From Spirochaetaceae bacterium UBA6243 (GTDB lineage: Bacteria; Spirochaetota; Spirochaetia; Treponematales; Rectinemataceae), in contig DJVZ01000045.1 of the NCBI GenBank assembly GCA_002441395.1, forward strand, positions 30,686 to 94,685: a stretch of 64,000 nt of DNA. Reading direction: 5' to 3'. The translations under genes were made by a program, and so were the position numbers. The notes under the pieces are model-generated. The model was given only the letters and a program-made list of their open reading frames with translations. It was not told where the DNA came from and ran no database searches. Positions 43,834 through 52,150 of this stretch are shown piece after piece. How positions within the stretch are numbered: the stretch's first letter is position 1; every line of letters begins with the position of its first letter.

Positions 43834-44357
43834 TCCAGAATCCATGAGCTCACAATTTCAAGCTCACCCTTCTCCTCATCAACATTGCCGACAAACTCTT
43901 TGCGGAAAGGAACAAGCGCCGCTCCCCCGCGGTCTAGCCTCACTTCCAGAAGGTCGTCGGCGCCCCCTCCGATCACCGCAGCGATTACCCCGACGCGCAG
44001 CCCGCCCACCGTCACGATCATGCCCACCAAATCGGCAACATAATATTCACCCGGTTTTTTGGGGCAAGCCTGTTCGCGCGGCAGAAAGACCTCCCGACCC
44101 GCGAGCTGGCGCGCTTCTTCGGGCGTCCCATAGCCCTCAAAAACGATGCTGGCTCCCCAGCCGCCTTGCAAGACATGCAGAATCTTCATCGGCCTGGCGT
44201 CTTCCAGTCCGAGCGGCCCGCCTACAAGAATTTCGCCCGCACGCGCGATGTGTGAAAATTCACCGGAATAGCTTACAAGTCTAAGCTCGCCCTCCAGGCC
44301 TCTGACAGAACCGAGCCTTGCGACGGCGAGATAATTTGGCTTCCGCGTATCATTCAT
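43830..44357 (-). CDS. rimM: Ribosome maturation factor RimM
   Basis: 175 residues. The N-terminal RimM barrel starts YLAVARLGSVRGLEGELRL, and the C-terminal PRC-like barrel has EYYVADLVGMIV and VPFRKEFVGNVD. It assists assembly of the 30S head around S19. It lies 15 bases after khpA and overlaps trmD. Confidence 0.93.
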   Translation of the reverse strand: MNDTRKPNYLAVARLGSVRGLEGELRLVSYSGEFSHIARAGEILVGGPLGLEDARPMKILHVLQGGWGASIVFEGYGTPEEARQLAGREVFLPREQACPKKPGEYYVADLVGMIVTVGGLRVGVIAAVIGGGADDLLEVRLDRGGAALVPFRKEFVGNVDEEKGELEIVSSWILE

Positions 44358-44372
44358 GGCGGCTGACCAATT

Positions 44373-44606
44373 TCAGTCCAGAATCTCCAGAATGACGCGT
44401 TTCGACTGAGATGAAGCGGAAGCAGACAAAATAGTCCGGATCGCACGCGCGATGCGGCCATTCTTGCCGATGACCTTGCCGATATCATTCTCCGCGACCC
44501 TCAGCTCAAGAATCGTGGACTTTTCACCTTCAATCACCTTGATGTTGACGGCATCGGGATTATCGACAAGAGATTTGACAATATATTCAACGAGATCGCG
44601 TTCCAT
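44373..44606 (-). CDS. khpA: KH-domain RNA-binding protein KhpA
   Basis: 77 residues, a single KH domain with the GxxG loop in VIGKNGRIARAI (about 50-61). Usually encoded between rpsP and rimM, as here. In other bacteria it pairs with KhpB/Jag and binds structured RNAs. It lies 15 bases after rpsP. Confidence 0.93.
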   Translation of the reverse strand: MERDLVEYIVKSLVDNPDAVNIKVIEGEKSTILELRVAENDIGKVIGKNGRIARAIRTILSASASSQSKRVILEILD

Positions 44607-44621
44607 AATATCCCAACCGGC

Positions 44622-44873
44622 TTAGCCGAGCTGTATCCCTTTCTTGTTGAAAAGGGATCGGACGGTGTCGGAGGGCAGAGCACCCTTCGAAAGCCACTCT
44701 CTGGCCTTGGTTTCATTGATGTTGAGCTGCTTGTCCTCTGTCTCGATCGGATGATAGTAGCCTAGCTCATCAATTGTCTTGGAATCGCGCGCAGAACGGG
44801 AATCCATGACGACTATTCGATAGTATGGCCTGGCTTTTGCGCCGAATCTTTTCAGCCTGATATGTACACTCAC
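44622..44873 (-). CDS. rpsP: 30S ribosomal protein S16
   Basis: 83 residues with the standard S16 start (VHIRLKRFGAKARPYYRIVV) and ARDSKTIDELGYYHP. AGGAGG lies upstream of the ATG. It is the first gene of the ribosome/tRNA-modification operon; the promoter should lie in the 186-base gap to dusB. Confidence 0.97.
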   Translation of the reverse strand: MSVHIRLKRFGAKARPYYRIVVMDSRSARDSKTIDELGYYHPIETEDKQLNINETKAREWLSKGALPSDTVRSLFNKKGIQLG

Positions 44874-45058
44874 AAAAATCCTCCTGATTCCGCAAAATCG
44901 CTATGTGGGCTTCGTATTGTCCGCACATCCGTTCCCGTGCGAAGCCCGAATGAGGGAACTCGCGCCGAAAATTTATACACTATTCCGTGGCATGAAGTCA
45001 ACTCGGTACGGGCGGCATTGTCTTGCTACAATTATCGCGTTGGAGTACCTTCCAGACT

Positions 45059-46042
45059 ATGATTCCTTTTCCGCGCAATTCTCTGCTCTTGGCGCCGATG
45101 GTCGGCATCACGAACAGGGCATTCCGGACTTTCGTGCATGAGATGGGGGACGCAGACTGGTATACGACCGAAATGGCAAGCGCGGAAGCCTTTCTTTCCG
45201 GCGGAAGAAATGAATCGGTATACCTCGATCCTGCGCCCTGTCCACCGCGCACGTCGGTACAGTTCACCGCGCGCAGTCCGGATTCGCTTGCCGCCGCATG
45301 TCGCGCCATGTCCAAAGTCCCCGCCGAACGGCGTCCCGCGGGGATCGACATCAATATGGGCTGTTCGGCGCCACACATCAAAAGCTCGGGGAGAGGAGCC
45401 GCACTTCTCGACAATGTCCCTCTGGCAAAAGAGATGGTCGCGGCGGCGCGTGAGAGCTGGGCAGGCCCGCTCTCCGCCAAAATCCGTTTGAGCGTCACGA
45501 AGGGCGAAGAGGGCACTATATTTCTGGCCAAATCGCTCGCGGAGGCCGGCCTCGATTTTCTCGTCGTCCACGCGAGGTTCGACACGCAGAAATTCCGGCG
45601 CAAGGCTGACCATCGTTTCGCAGTTTCGCTCGCGAAAGAACTCCTCATCCCCGTCATCGCGAATGGGGATATTTCGACGGCCGAAGAGTGTCGTTCGCTT
45701 CTGGCTTCAGGGAACATTCACAGCCTGATGATCGGGCGGGCCGCGGTGCGCGAACCCTGGCTTTTCCTTCGGCTGCACGAGGAACTTGCCGGGATATCCG
45801 TGGCGTCCGCCCAAAAACACGATCTTCTTGCGATCGGACTGCGCTACATCGACCTCGCCGAAACCCTGCTTCCGCCGGAATGGCAGAAGGAAACCTGCAG
45901 ACGATCTTTTTCGTATTACGCGGATAACGTGACCTTTGGACACCACCTCAAGTTTTCGCTCATCAACGCGCCTTCTCTCGATGAAATGCGGATCATTCTG
46001 AAAAAGTATTTTGACGAAGTTCCTCAGGACAGATTTCTATAG
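45059..46042 (+). CDS. dus: tRNA-dihydrouridine synthase (DusB-like)
   Basis: 327 residues of the FMN-dependent Dus family. LLLAPMVGITNRAFR, GIDINMGCSAPHIK (Cys-containing loop near residue 105, with Ser in place of the usual Pro) and LAKSLAEAGLDFLVVHAR, then NGDISTAEEC and MIGRAAVREPWLF (phosphate-binding region) mark the barrel. It reduces uridines in tRNA with NADPH. The ATG at 45059 matches the usual N terminus; no strong ribosome-binding site. Confidence 0.92.
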   Translation: MIPFPRNSLLLAPMVGITNRAFRTFVHEMGDADWYTTEMASAEAFLSGGRNESVYLDPAPCPPRTSVQFTARSPDSLAAACRAMSKVPAERRPAGIDINMGCSAPHIKSSGRGAALLDNVPLAKEMVAAARESWAGPLSAKIRLSVTKGEEGTIFLAKSLAEAGLDFLVVHARFDTQKFRRKADHRFAVSLAKELLIPVIANGDISTAEECRSLLASGNIHSLMIGRAAVREPWLFLRLHEELAGISVASAQKHDLLAIGLRYIDLAETLLPPEWQKETCRRSFSYYADNVTFGHHLKFSLINAPSLDEMRIILKKYFDEVPQDRFL

Positions 46043-46099
46043 AGTGCCCCTACTGCGGATGAGGCGCGAAGCGTCCCTTCCTACATGTCATTACTTAGC

Positions 46100-46128
46100 T
46101 TGACGATACACAATTTTACAATTATAGT
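46100..46128 (+). promoter_or_regulatory. Promoter of the long-chain acyl-CoA synthetase gene
   Basis: TTGACG (46100-46105), exactly 17 bases, TATAGT (46123-46128). It lies 36 bases upstream of the ATG, whose leader carries AGGAGG. Confidence 0.7.
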
Positions 46129-46164
46129 AATTATGTCAATTCATACGACAGGAGGCTTAGCCAA

Positions 46165-48123
46165 ATGGCAAATACCATTCCTCAGATGTATATTGAAATC
46201 ACCCAAAAACAACCAAAGGCCAATGCACAGCTTTCAAAAGATGCACAGGGCAAATTCCAGCCGACAGATTATGGCACACTGCTGCAGGAAGTGGGTATTT
46301 GCGCTTCCGGCCTGCACAAATTCGGCATCAAGCGAGGCGAAAATATCGGGTTCATTTCTGACAACAGGAAAGAATGGCTCATTGCAGACCTCGCCATGCT
46401 GGGCCTCGGAGCCGCCGATGTACCGCGCGGCTGCGACGCGACCGCCCAGGAAATTGCCTACATTTTAAGCTGGAGCGAATGCGCGATTGTCATCCTCGAG
46501 AATGATCGTCAGCTGCAAAAAATCCTCGACATCAAGGCAGGCCGCATTCCCTTCACTTCGCAGTCGCTGAGGGAAGCGCCCTATGCACACCTGAAGACCG
46601 TCATCCTCTTCGACCCGCCACCACAATCACCACAATCGGCGGCTGAAGAAGCACGCAATGCAGGCTTAAGCGTTCTGTTTTTCTCTGACATCATGAAAGA
46701 AGGGCAGGCGCTCCACGAAAAAGAGCCTGAATTCTTTCAAAATGAAGCCGCAAAAGGCACGCGCAACGATATTGCGACCATCATCTACACTTCCGGCACG
46801 ACAGGAGATCCAAAAGGCGTCATGCTCAGCCACGGCAACTTTCTGCATCAGACCGAATATCTGCCAGTTCTCCTTGGAGTAAAAAGTGGCGATGTATTTC
46901 TTTCTGTGCTTCCAGTGTGGCACTCATTCGAGCGGGCCGTTCAGTACATCATATTGCAGGCAGGAGCCACGGTCGCGTATTCAAAACCCGTCGGCTCGAT
47001 TTTGCTCGCGGACATGCAGGCGGTGCAGCCGCAGTGGTTTACTTCTGTTCCGCGAATCTGGGAATCGATTAAAGACGGCGTATACAAAACGATCCGACAA
47101 AGCGGAGGCGTCAAGAAAGCAATGTTCTCGATGTTCGTCGCTATCGGGAAAGCACAGGCCTATTTCAGAAACATGCTGCTCGACCGGCTGCCGAAATTTT
47201 CTTCGCGCTCTCGTGTTCTCGACATCGGCATGGCAATTATTCCCTTTGTGCTCTTGACTCCTCTGCGCGCGTTGGGCGACGTGCTTGTGTTCAAAAAGAT
47301 CAAGGTAAAGCTCGGCACGCGCTTCATTGCAGGTATTTCCGGAGGCGGAGCCCTTCCTCCCACCGTCGACAAATTTTTCGACGCGCTCGGCATCCTCATT
47401 CTTGAAGGCTACGGTCTCACCGAAACGGCGCCGGTGCTCGGAGTCAGACTTAAAACTCATCCGGTGACAGGCACTGTCGGCCCCATCCACAGAGGCACCG
47501 AAATCCGTATCGTCGATGAACACGGCAACGTGCTTCCCGCAGGACAAAAAGGTGTGATTCAGGTCCGTGGCCCCCAGGTCATGCTCGGCTATTACAAGCG
47601 TCCCGACCTCACCACAAAAATACTCTCCGATGACGGCTGGCTTGACACGGGCGACCTCGGCATGCTCACCATTCATGGCGAAATCAAGATCGTCGGACGC
47701 GTGAAAGACACCATCGTGCTGCGCGGCGGCGAGAACATCGAGCCCGTACCCATTGAACAGCGGCTGTGCGAGAGCACATACATTCAGCAGGCAGTAGTGC
47801 TCGGCCAGGACCAGAAGTACCTGGCCGCCCTCATCGTGCCGCAGCAGGAAACGCTCATTCAGTGGGCAGAGGAAAACGAAATTCCTTTCAATGATTATAC
47901 GTCGCTTCTTGACCAGCCAGAGGTAAAAGAGCTGATCGATAGTGAAATCAATGCGTTCGTAAGCATGAAAAATGGTTTCAAGCCCTTTGAGCGGATATTC
48001 CGCTTTGCCCTCTTGCCAACGCCCTTCGAGGCTGGACGCGAGCTCTCAGCAAAGCAGGAACTGAAGCGTCACGCCATCAACGAACTCTACAAGAATCAAA
48101 TACGATTGCTGTTTACCGAATAA
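46165..48123 (+). CDS. Long-chain acyl-CoA synthetase (AMP-forming)
   Basis: 652 residues of the long-chain subgroup. Motifs are TIIYTSGTTGDPKGVMLSHG (P-loop, about 207-226), GYGLTETAPVLG, DTGDLG and VGRVKDTIVLRGGENIEP. The long insert between the P-loop and the TE motif (about 320-375, with two hydrophobic stretches, e.g. AIIPFVLLTPL) is typical of FAA/ACSL-type enzymes and may help membrane association. It activates long-chain fatty acids for lipid synthesis. AGGAGG and a strong promoter precede it. Distinct from the shorter ligase at 10209. Confidence 0.92.
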   Translation: MANTIPQMYIEITQKQPKANAQLSKDAQGKFQPTDYGTLLQEVGICASGLHKFGIKRGENIGFISDNRKEWLIADLAMLGLGAADVPRGCDATAQEIAYILSWSECAIVILENDRQLQKILDIKAGRIPFTSQSLREAPYAHLKTVILFDPPPQSPQSAAEEARNAGLSVLFFSDIMKEGQALHEKEPEFFQNEAAKGTRNDIATIIYTSGTTGDPKGVMLSHGNFLHQTEYLPVLLGVKSGDVFLSVLPVWHSFERAVQYIILQAGATVAYSKPVGSILLADMQAVQPQWFTSVPRIWESIKDGVYKTIRQSGGVKKAMFSMFVAIGKAQAYFRNMLLDRLPKFSSRSRVLDIGMAIIPFVLLTPLRALGDVLVFKKIKVKLGTRFIAGISGGGALPPTVDKFFDALGILILEGYGLTETAPVLGVRLKTHPVTGTVGPIHRGTEIRIVDEHGNVLPAGQKGVIQVRGPQVMLGYYKRPDLTTKILSDDGWLDTGDLGMLTIHGEIKIVGRVKDTIVLRGGENIEPVPIEQRLCESTYIQQAVVLGQDQKYLAALIVPQQETLIQWAEENEIPFNDYTSLLDQPEVKELIDSEINAFVSMKNGFKPFERIFRFALLPTPFEAGRELSAKQELKRHAINELYKNQIRLLFTE

Positions 48124-48135
48124 ATCCGCATCGAT

Positions 48136-49011
48136 TCAATTTACTTCGATGTCGCCCAATACGCTCTTCACATAGAGCCGGCGGGCGCCATCGCCTGTGC
48201 GGAATGCGCAGCGCTGCGGTCCCATGCCCGCAGTATTCACCGAATGACTGGTATCAATGCGGCCGGAGAGTGTCTCAGCTCTGAATTCCACGCTGCTGTG
48301 CTCGAGCTGAACCGAAATATCGCCCGAGTATGTCTGGATTTCTCCTCCGCCGAAGAGCCCGCTTACCTCGAATTCGATATCGCCTTTGCTGGAGATGAGC
48401 CTGATTCGTCCACCGACTCTGCGCACGTTTATTTTGCCCTGTTCGGAGACGGCCGCCACATTTTTCTCGACTTGATCGATGAATGCCGATCCGTTCTGTA
48501 TTTCCACTTGAGCCGAACCGGAAATTCTGCTGCACCTGAGCACGCCATCGATGCTCCGCACAGAGCAGCCTTCGCTGCCTTCAATGTTAATGGATCCGCT
48601 TACGCTTGAAGCTTCAACGAATTTGGCGCCTGTCACGCCAATATTGCCCCGTTCCGTGATGGCGAGCACATTTGAAGGCATATCGCGGATCTGTATCGAA
48701 CCTCTTGAAGAATGCACCTCGATATCGGAGATGTACGATGGAATAAAGACACTGCATTTGCTGATCCGCACAAAATCATTCCCCATCACATTGAGAATGG
48801 CGATACTTTCGGCGCGGCGAACCTTGCACGACCAGGCATCAATTTCGCCGGAAACGCCTTCCAGCTCGATGTAATAGCGAAGATACACATCATGAGATTT
48901 TATAACGGTGATGTCGCCTTCTGAAACACGAAGCACAATTCGCCGGATATTTTCTATGCTCTGAACATCTTCGATAAATCGAAAATCTATATCCACACCT
49001 TCGGTGCGCAT
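48136..49011 (-). CDS. DUF4097-like beta-helix protein
   Basis: About 291 residues with no signal peptide or membrane helix. The chain is built of short beta repeats: SSRGSIQIRDM, TERGNIGVTGA, SVSGSINIEGS, SEQGKINVRRV, SSKGDIEFEVS, TYSGDISVQLE, TLSGRIDTS, ending SVLGDIEVN. The pattern (S/E)xGxIxV recurs about every 19-25 residues, as in DUF4097. Unlike the gene at 24419 it has no HAAS domain and no PadR neighbour. The ATG at 49011 is chosen for an upstream GGAGG; an ATG 15 codons earlier is possible. Function unknown. Confidence 0.75.
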   Translation of the reverse strand: MRTEGVDIDFRFIEDVQSIENIRRIVLRVSEGDITVIKSHDVYLRYYIELEGVSGEIDAWSCKVRRAESIAILNVMGNDFVRISKCSVFIPSYISDIEVHSSRGSIQIRDMPSNVLAITERGNIGVTGAKFVEASSVSGSINIEGSEGCSVRSIDGVLRCSRISGSAQVEIQNGSAFIDQVEKNVAAVSEQGKINVRRVGGRIRLISSKGDIEFEVSGLFGGGEIQTYSGDISVQLEHSSVEFRAETLSGRIDTSHSVNTAGMGPQRCAFRTGDGARRLYVKSVLGDIEVN

Positions 49012-49135
49012 CCGACATTGCCTCCACTTGCTGAATCCGATCCGTACCTGCCTCATGGTTTAGGGCAGAAATTAATTATTTGTTGAAATTATACCACAGC
49101 TTGTTATTTTTGACGAGAACCCAAGGGGCAAAGGA

Positions 49136-49163
49136 TTGACGGCGGAATTTTTTGGTTTTATAA
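49136..49163 (+). promoter_or_regulatory. Promoter of the envelope-export operon
   Basis: TTGACG (49136-49141), 16 bases, perfect TATAAT (49158-49163). Transcription should start near 49170, directly before the palindrome at 49173-49199. Confidence 0.75.
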
Positions 49164-49172
49164 TACGTTTAT

Positions 49173-49199
49173 AGTTTGTATTACAAACTAGTTTGTAAT
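49173..49199. promoter_or_regulatory. Operator: 22-bp perfect palindrome plus extra half-site
   Basis: Bases 49178-49199 are perfectly self-complementary (centre ACTAGT; arms TATTACAA and TTGTAATA). An additional GTTTGTA (49173-49179) makes a second, overlapping palindrome with TACAAAC (49181-49187). The site covers the expected start of transcription and ends 16 bases before the first ATG. It is the likely binding site of the winged-helix regulator encoded as the second gene. Confidence 0.72.
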
Positions 49200-49215
49200 A
49201 GAGAAAGAGGAACAT

Positions 49216-49863
49216 ATGAACATATCTGATCAGAAATTACAAGAATTCGAATCCACACTCAAAGAAATCCGCGATGCAGCCATAAGCGATTCAAAATTAT
49301 TCTCCGACCATGATTTCCGGAGAGCCATCATCTGGCTTTCCTTTGGATTCAGCATTGTCATTACGGCATTTTGTGTCGCAGGCCATGCATTGATCGGCAA
49401 CGGGGACGCGGCCACCACTCATGCCGCGATCCTCATGTTCTGGATATTCATTATTCTCCTTGCGATTGGCGGCACAATCAAAATCACGCTGATCTCCAAA
49501 ATAATGGCGCGGAAAAACAAAACCCTTTTCAGTGTATTGCGCATTGTCTATGGAAGGGGTCCCCTCGCCGTCATCATCGCCGCCATTGTCTCGATCGTCG
49601 TGACTTCCGCATTCTTTATGACTGCCGGCCCTGGATCACTCGCGATACCCCTTTCGGCAATGTTCATTTCGTTTGGCGTATTTGCGCTGGATTTGCGCAT
49701 TCGGTTGCCGGAATTCAGGGCGCTTGGCTGGTCTCTTCTGATATTGGGCTCGACAGCGCTTTTCTTTGTTCAAGAGTCGCCGTGGCTATGGGGCGGACTT
49801 GTGTGGGGCGGATCGTTTTTCGCGCTCGGCGTAGCCGGACTCTTTGCGATGAGAGCATCATGA
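49216..49863 (+). CDS. Membrane protein of unknown function, first gene of the export operon
   Basis: 215 residues. A soluble helical N terminus (about 1-38) is followed by roughly six hydrophobic helices (for example IIWLSFGFSIVITAFCVAG, AILMFWIFIILLAIGG, LAVIIAAIVSIVVTSAFF, WSLLILGSTALFFV). No family recognised. Its stop overlaps the regulator's ATG by four bases, so the pair is translationally coupled; such membrane-protein/wHTH pairs often sense or modulate the membrane. Confidence 0.78.
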   Translation: MNISDQKLQEFESTLKEIRDAAISDSKLFSDHDFRRAIIWLSFGFSIVITAFCVAGHALIGNGDAATTHAAILMFWIFIILLAIGGTIKITLISKIMARKNKTLFSVLRIVYGRGPLAVIIAAIVSIVVTSAFFMTAGPGSLAIPLSAMFISFGVFALDLRIRLPEFRALGWSLLILGSTALFFVQESPWLWGGLVWGGSFFALGVAGLFAMRAS

Positions 49864-50168
49864 ATCTGCCAGATCTCGACAAAGTCATTCATGAGCGGGC
49901 CCGGCTGCGCATTCTTGCCTGCCTCACATCCCAACCCAGGCATATATGTTCGTTCACACAGCTCAAGGAAACGCTCGACATGACCGCAGGAAACCTTTCG
50001 TCGCAGCTCTCGGTGCTCGAACGTTCGGAATATATCGTGATAGAAAAGAAATTCCGCGGCAAGAAACCACTCACTGAAGTTGTGCTTACGGAAAAAGGCT
50101 CTGAAGCGTTCGGAAACTACATCGACACACTCGATCAGATGATCGCGGCACTCAAATCCGGGAAATAA
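49860..50168 (+). CDS. Winged-helix transcriptional regulator (MarR/HTH_34-like)
   Basis: 102 residues. RLRILACLTSQPRHICSFTQLKETLDMTAGNLSSQLSVLERSEYI gives the helix-turn-helix (recognition helix near TAGNLSSQLSVLE), and IEKKFRGKKPLTEVVLTEKGSEAF the beta wing. The size fits the single-domain HTH_34-type repressors related to MarR/ArsR. No cysteine or metal-site cluster is visible. It probably autoregulates through the palindrome at 49173-49199 and controls the exporter genes that follow 12 bases later. Confidence 0.85.
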   Translation: MNLPDLDKVIHERARLRILACLTSQPRHICSFTQLKETLDMTAGNLSSQLSVLERSEYIVIEKKFRGKKPLTEVVLTEKGSEAFGNYIDTLDQMIAALKSGK

Positions 50169-50180
50169 CAGGAGGCTTCT

Positions 50181-50879
50181 ATGGCGGAAGTAGTTTTGAC
50201 ATTGAAAAATGTGACAAAGATATACGGAAAAGGAGAAGCTGAGGTCACGGCGCTTCACCACATTTCCCTGGCTTTCGGGCAAGGCGAATTCGCTGCGGTG
50301 GTCGGTCCTTCGGGCTCGGGGAAGACGACGCTTCTCAACATCATTGGCTGCCTTGACTCACCAACAGAAGGGGAACTTGCGTGGAAAGGCGCACGGATGA
50401 AATCGATGAACAAAACCGAGCTCGCGACGTATCGGCGCACACATGTTTCCTTCGTCTTCCAGTCCTATAATTTGATTCCGGTCCTCACTGTCACTGAAAA
50501 TGTCGAACTGCCGCTCCTCATCGAGGGAAACCACGACAAGGCGCAGATACACGAACGCGCCCGCGCCATAATAACGATGGTCGGACTTGCGGATAAGGCA
50601 AACCGCTACCCCACCGAGCTTTCGGGTGGTCAGGAGCAGCGCGTCGCCATCGCGCGCGCCCTTGTCAAAAAACCGAGTATCGTCCTCGCCGACGAGCCCA
50701 CTGCCAACCTCGACTCTCATGCCGCAGGCGAAATAATCGAACTGATGGGCGAAATCAATAAGAAAACGAATACCACCTTCCTCTTCTCGACGCACGATCC
50801 CCGCATCATGGAGTTGGCGCACCGCATCATCACCCTGTGTGACGGCCAGGTCGAGAGCGACGAGAGGCGCGCGCCATGA
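50181..50879 (+). CDS. ABC transporter ATPase, MacB/LolD family
   Basis: 232 residues: Walker A GPSGSGKTT (about 40-48), FVFQSYNLIPVLTVTENV (Q-loop, typical of the MacB/LolD group), LSGGQEQRVAIARAL and Walker B IVLADEPTANLD. It drives the two FtsX-like permeases downstream; the first starts within its stop codon (ATGA). AGGAGG precedes the ATG. Such systems move lipoproteins, peptides or other amphiphiles out of the inner membrane rather than importing solutes. Confidence 0.93.
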   Translation: MAEVVLTLKNVTKIYGKGEAEVTALHHISLAFGQGEFAAVVGPSGSGKTTLLNIIGCLDSPTEGELAWKGARMKSMNKTELATYRRTHVSFVFQSYNLIPVLTVTENVELPLLIEGNHDKAQIHERARAIITMVGLADKANRYPTELSGGQEQRVAIARALVKKPSIVLADEPTANLDSHAAGEIIELMGEINKKTNTTFLFSTHDPRIMELAHRIITLCDGQVESDERRAP

Positions 50880-52138
50880 AAGCGGACAACAGGATGCTCT
50901 TTCAGATCGCGCTGCGAAATGTAGCGCGTCACAGCAGGCGCACCGCGATCACCGCTGTCGTGCTGGCTGTGGGGATAGCCGTGTTCATCACGTTTCAGTC
51001 CCTGCTCGCGGGCATGGACAGGGTGACGATCGACACCGCGATAGATTACGACAACGGCTCAATAAGCGTGAGATCGAAGGACTATGAGGCGCACGCGACG
51101 AGCCAGCCTCTTGAATATGGCATTCAGGATCCCGAAGGCGTAATGGGCGGATTGGCCGCGCTGTTGCCGGTCGGCAGCACATGGACGCCACGCACGAGGT
51201 TTTATGTGCAGGTTTCGAACTGGGCGGACGAGACGCCGGCGCTGGCATTCGTGGTACGGCCTGATACGGACAGGAAGGTCTTCAAGACCGCGCAGAAGGT
51301 GGTGGGCGGCGGATGGGGAGTGACGACAAAAGCCGTGGTCGGCACAGACCTTGCGCGAGATTTGAATGTCAAGGAGGGCGACAGTATTGTGGTCACCGCC
51401 GTGCTCCCCAATGGCAGCCTCAATGCAATCGAGCTGGTAGTCGGCGGCATCGCCGATTTGCCGCTCTATTCGCTTTCGCAGCAGGCCATCTACATGACGA
51501 CGCAGGATGCCGAAGCGCTGGTCGACGCTCCCCTGCCCGTCACCGAAATCGATATCCGTCTACCCCCCGCATCGAGGCTCGACGTGCTTGTCGCACAGGC
51601 GGACTCGGCCGCTTCCCGCATTGAGAAGAACAACAATGACCTCGCCGCGGTCAGCATCGGAGAGGCCATGCGCGACTACCTCGCAATGCGGAACATGAAA
51701 TCGAAATTCGCCTACATCATCATCGTCATTGTACTTTTGATCAGCTCAGTCGGCATCTTCAACACAATTCTCATGAGCATGTACTCGCGCATCAGGGAAA
51801 TAGGCGTCCTCGCCGCCTATGGGCTCGAACCCAAGCAGATCAAGCGCCTCTTTTCGCTGGAAGGGACTCTTGTCGGCGTCATAGGGAGTACGGGGGGCGT
51901 ACTGCTGGGCGCGGTCTTTGTGTGGTGGCTTACCAGCCGCGGCATTTCCTTTGGTGGAATGTTCGGGAATCTCGATCTTGGCAATTTGCCCAAGGATCTC
52001 TTCATCAGAGGCGAATGGAACCCCGCCACGTTCGCGCAGGGGTTTATCTTCGGCGTGCTCGTGTCATGGCTGGCAAGCCTCATGCCGGCGCGCAAGGCGA
52101 GCAGCATTGAAGTGACCGAAGCCCTGCGCTTCGTGTAA
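50876..52138 (+). CDS. FtsX/MacB-type ABC permease 1
   Basis: 420 residues. An N-terminal membrane helix (about 22-42) is followed by a periplasmic MacB-PCD-like domain of about 230 residues and three C-terminal helices (near 280-300, 330-355 and 380-400). The N terminus (LFQIALRNVARHSRRTAITAVV) and EIGVLAAYGLEPKQIKRLFSLEG are LolC/E-like. It is coupled to the ATPase by a four-base overlap; the second permease follows 12 bases later. Confidence 0.9.
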   Translation: MKADNRMLFQIALRNVARHSRRTAITAVVLAVGIAVFITFQSLLAGMDRVTIDTAIDYDNGSISVRSKDYEAHATSQPLEYGIQDPEGVMGGLAALLPVGSTWTPRTRFYVQVSNWADETPALAFVVRPDTDRKVFKTAQKVVGGGWGVTTKAVVGTDLARDLNVKEGDSIVVTAVLPNGSLNAIELVVGGIADLPLYSLSQQAIYMTTQDAEALVDAPLPVTEIDIRLPPASRLDVLVAQADSAASRIEKNNNDLAAVSIGEAMRDYLAMRNMKSKFAYIIIVIVLLISSVGIFNTILMSMYSRIREIGVLAAYGLEPKQIKRLFSLEGTLVGVIGSTGGVLLGAVFVWWLTSRGISFGGMFGNLDLGNLPKDLFIRGEWNPATFAQGFIFGVLVSWLASLMPARKASSIEVTEALRFV

Positions 52139-52150
52139 GGAGGGAAGGCT

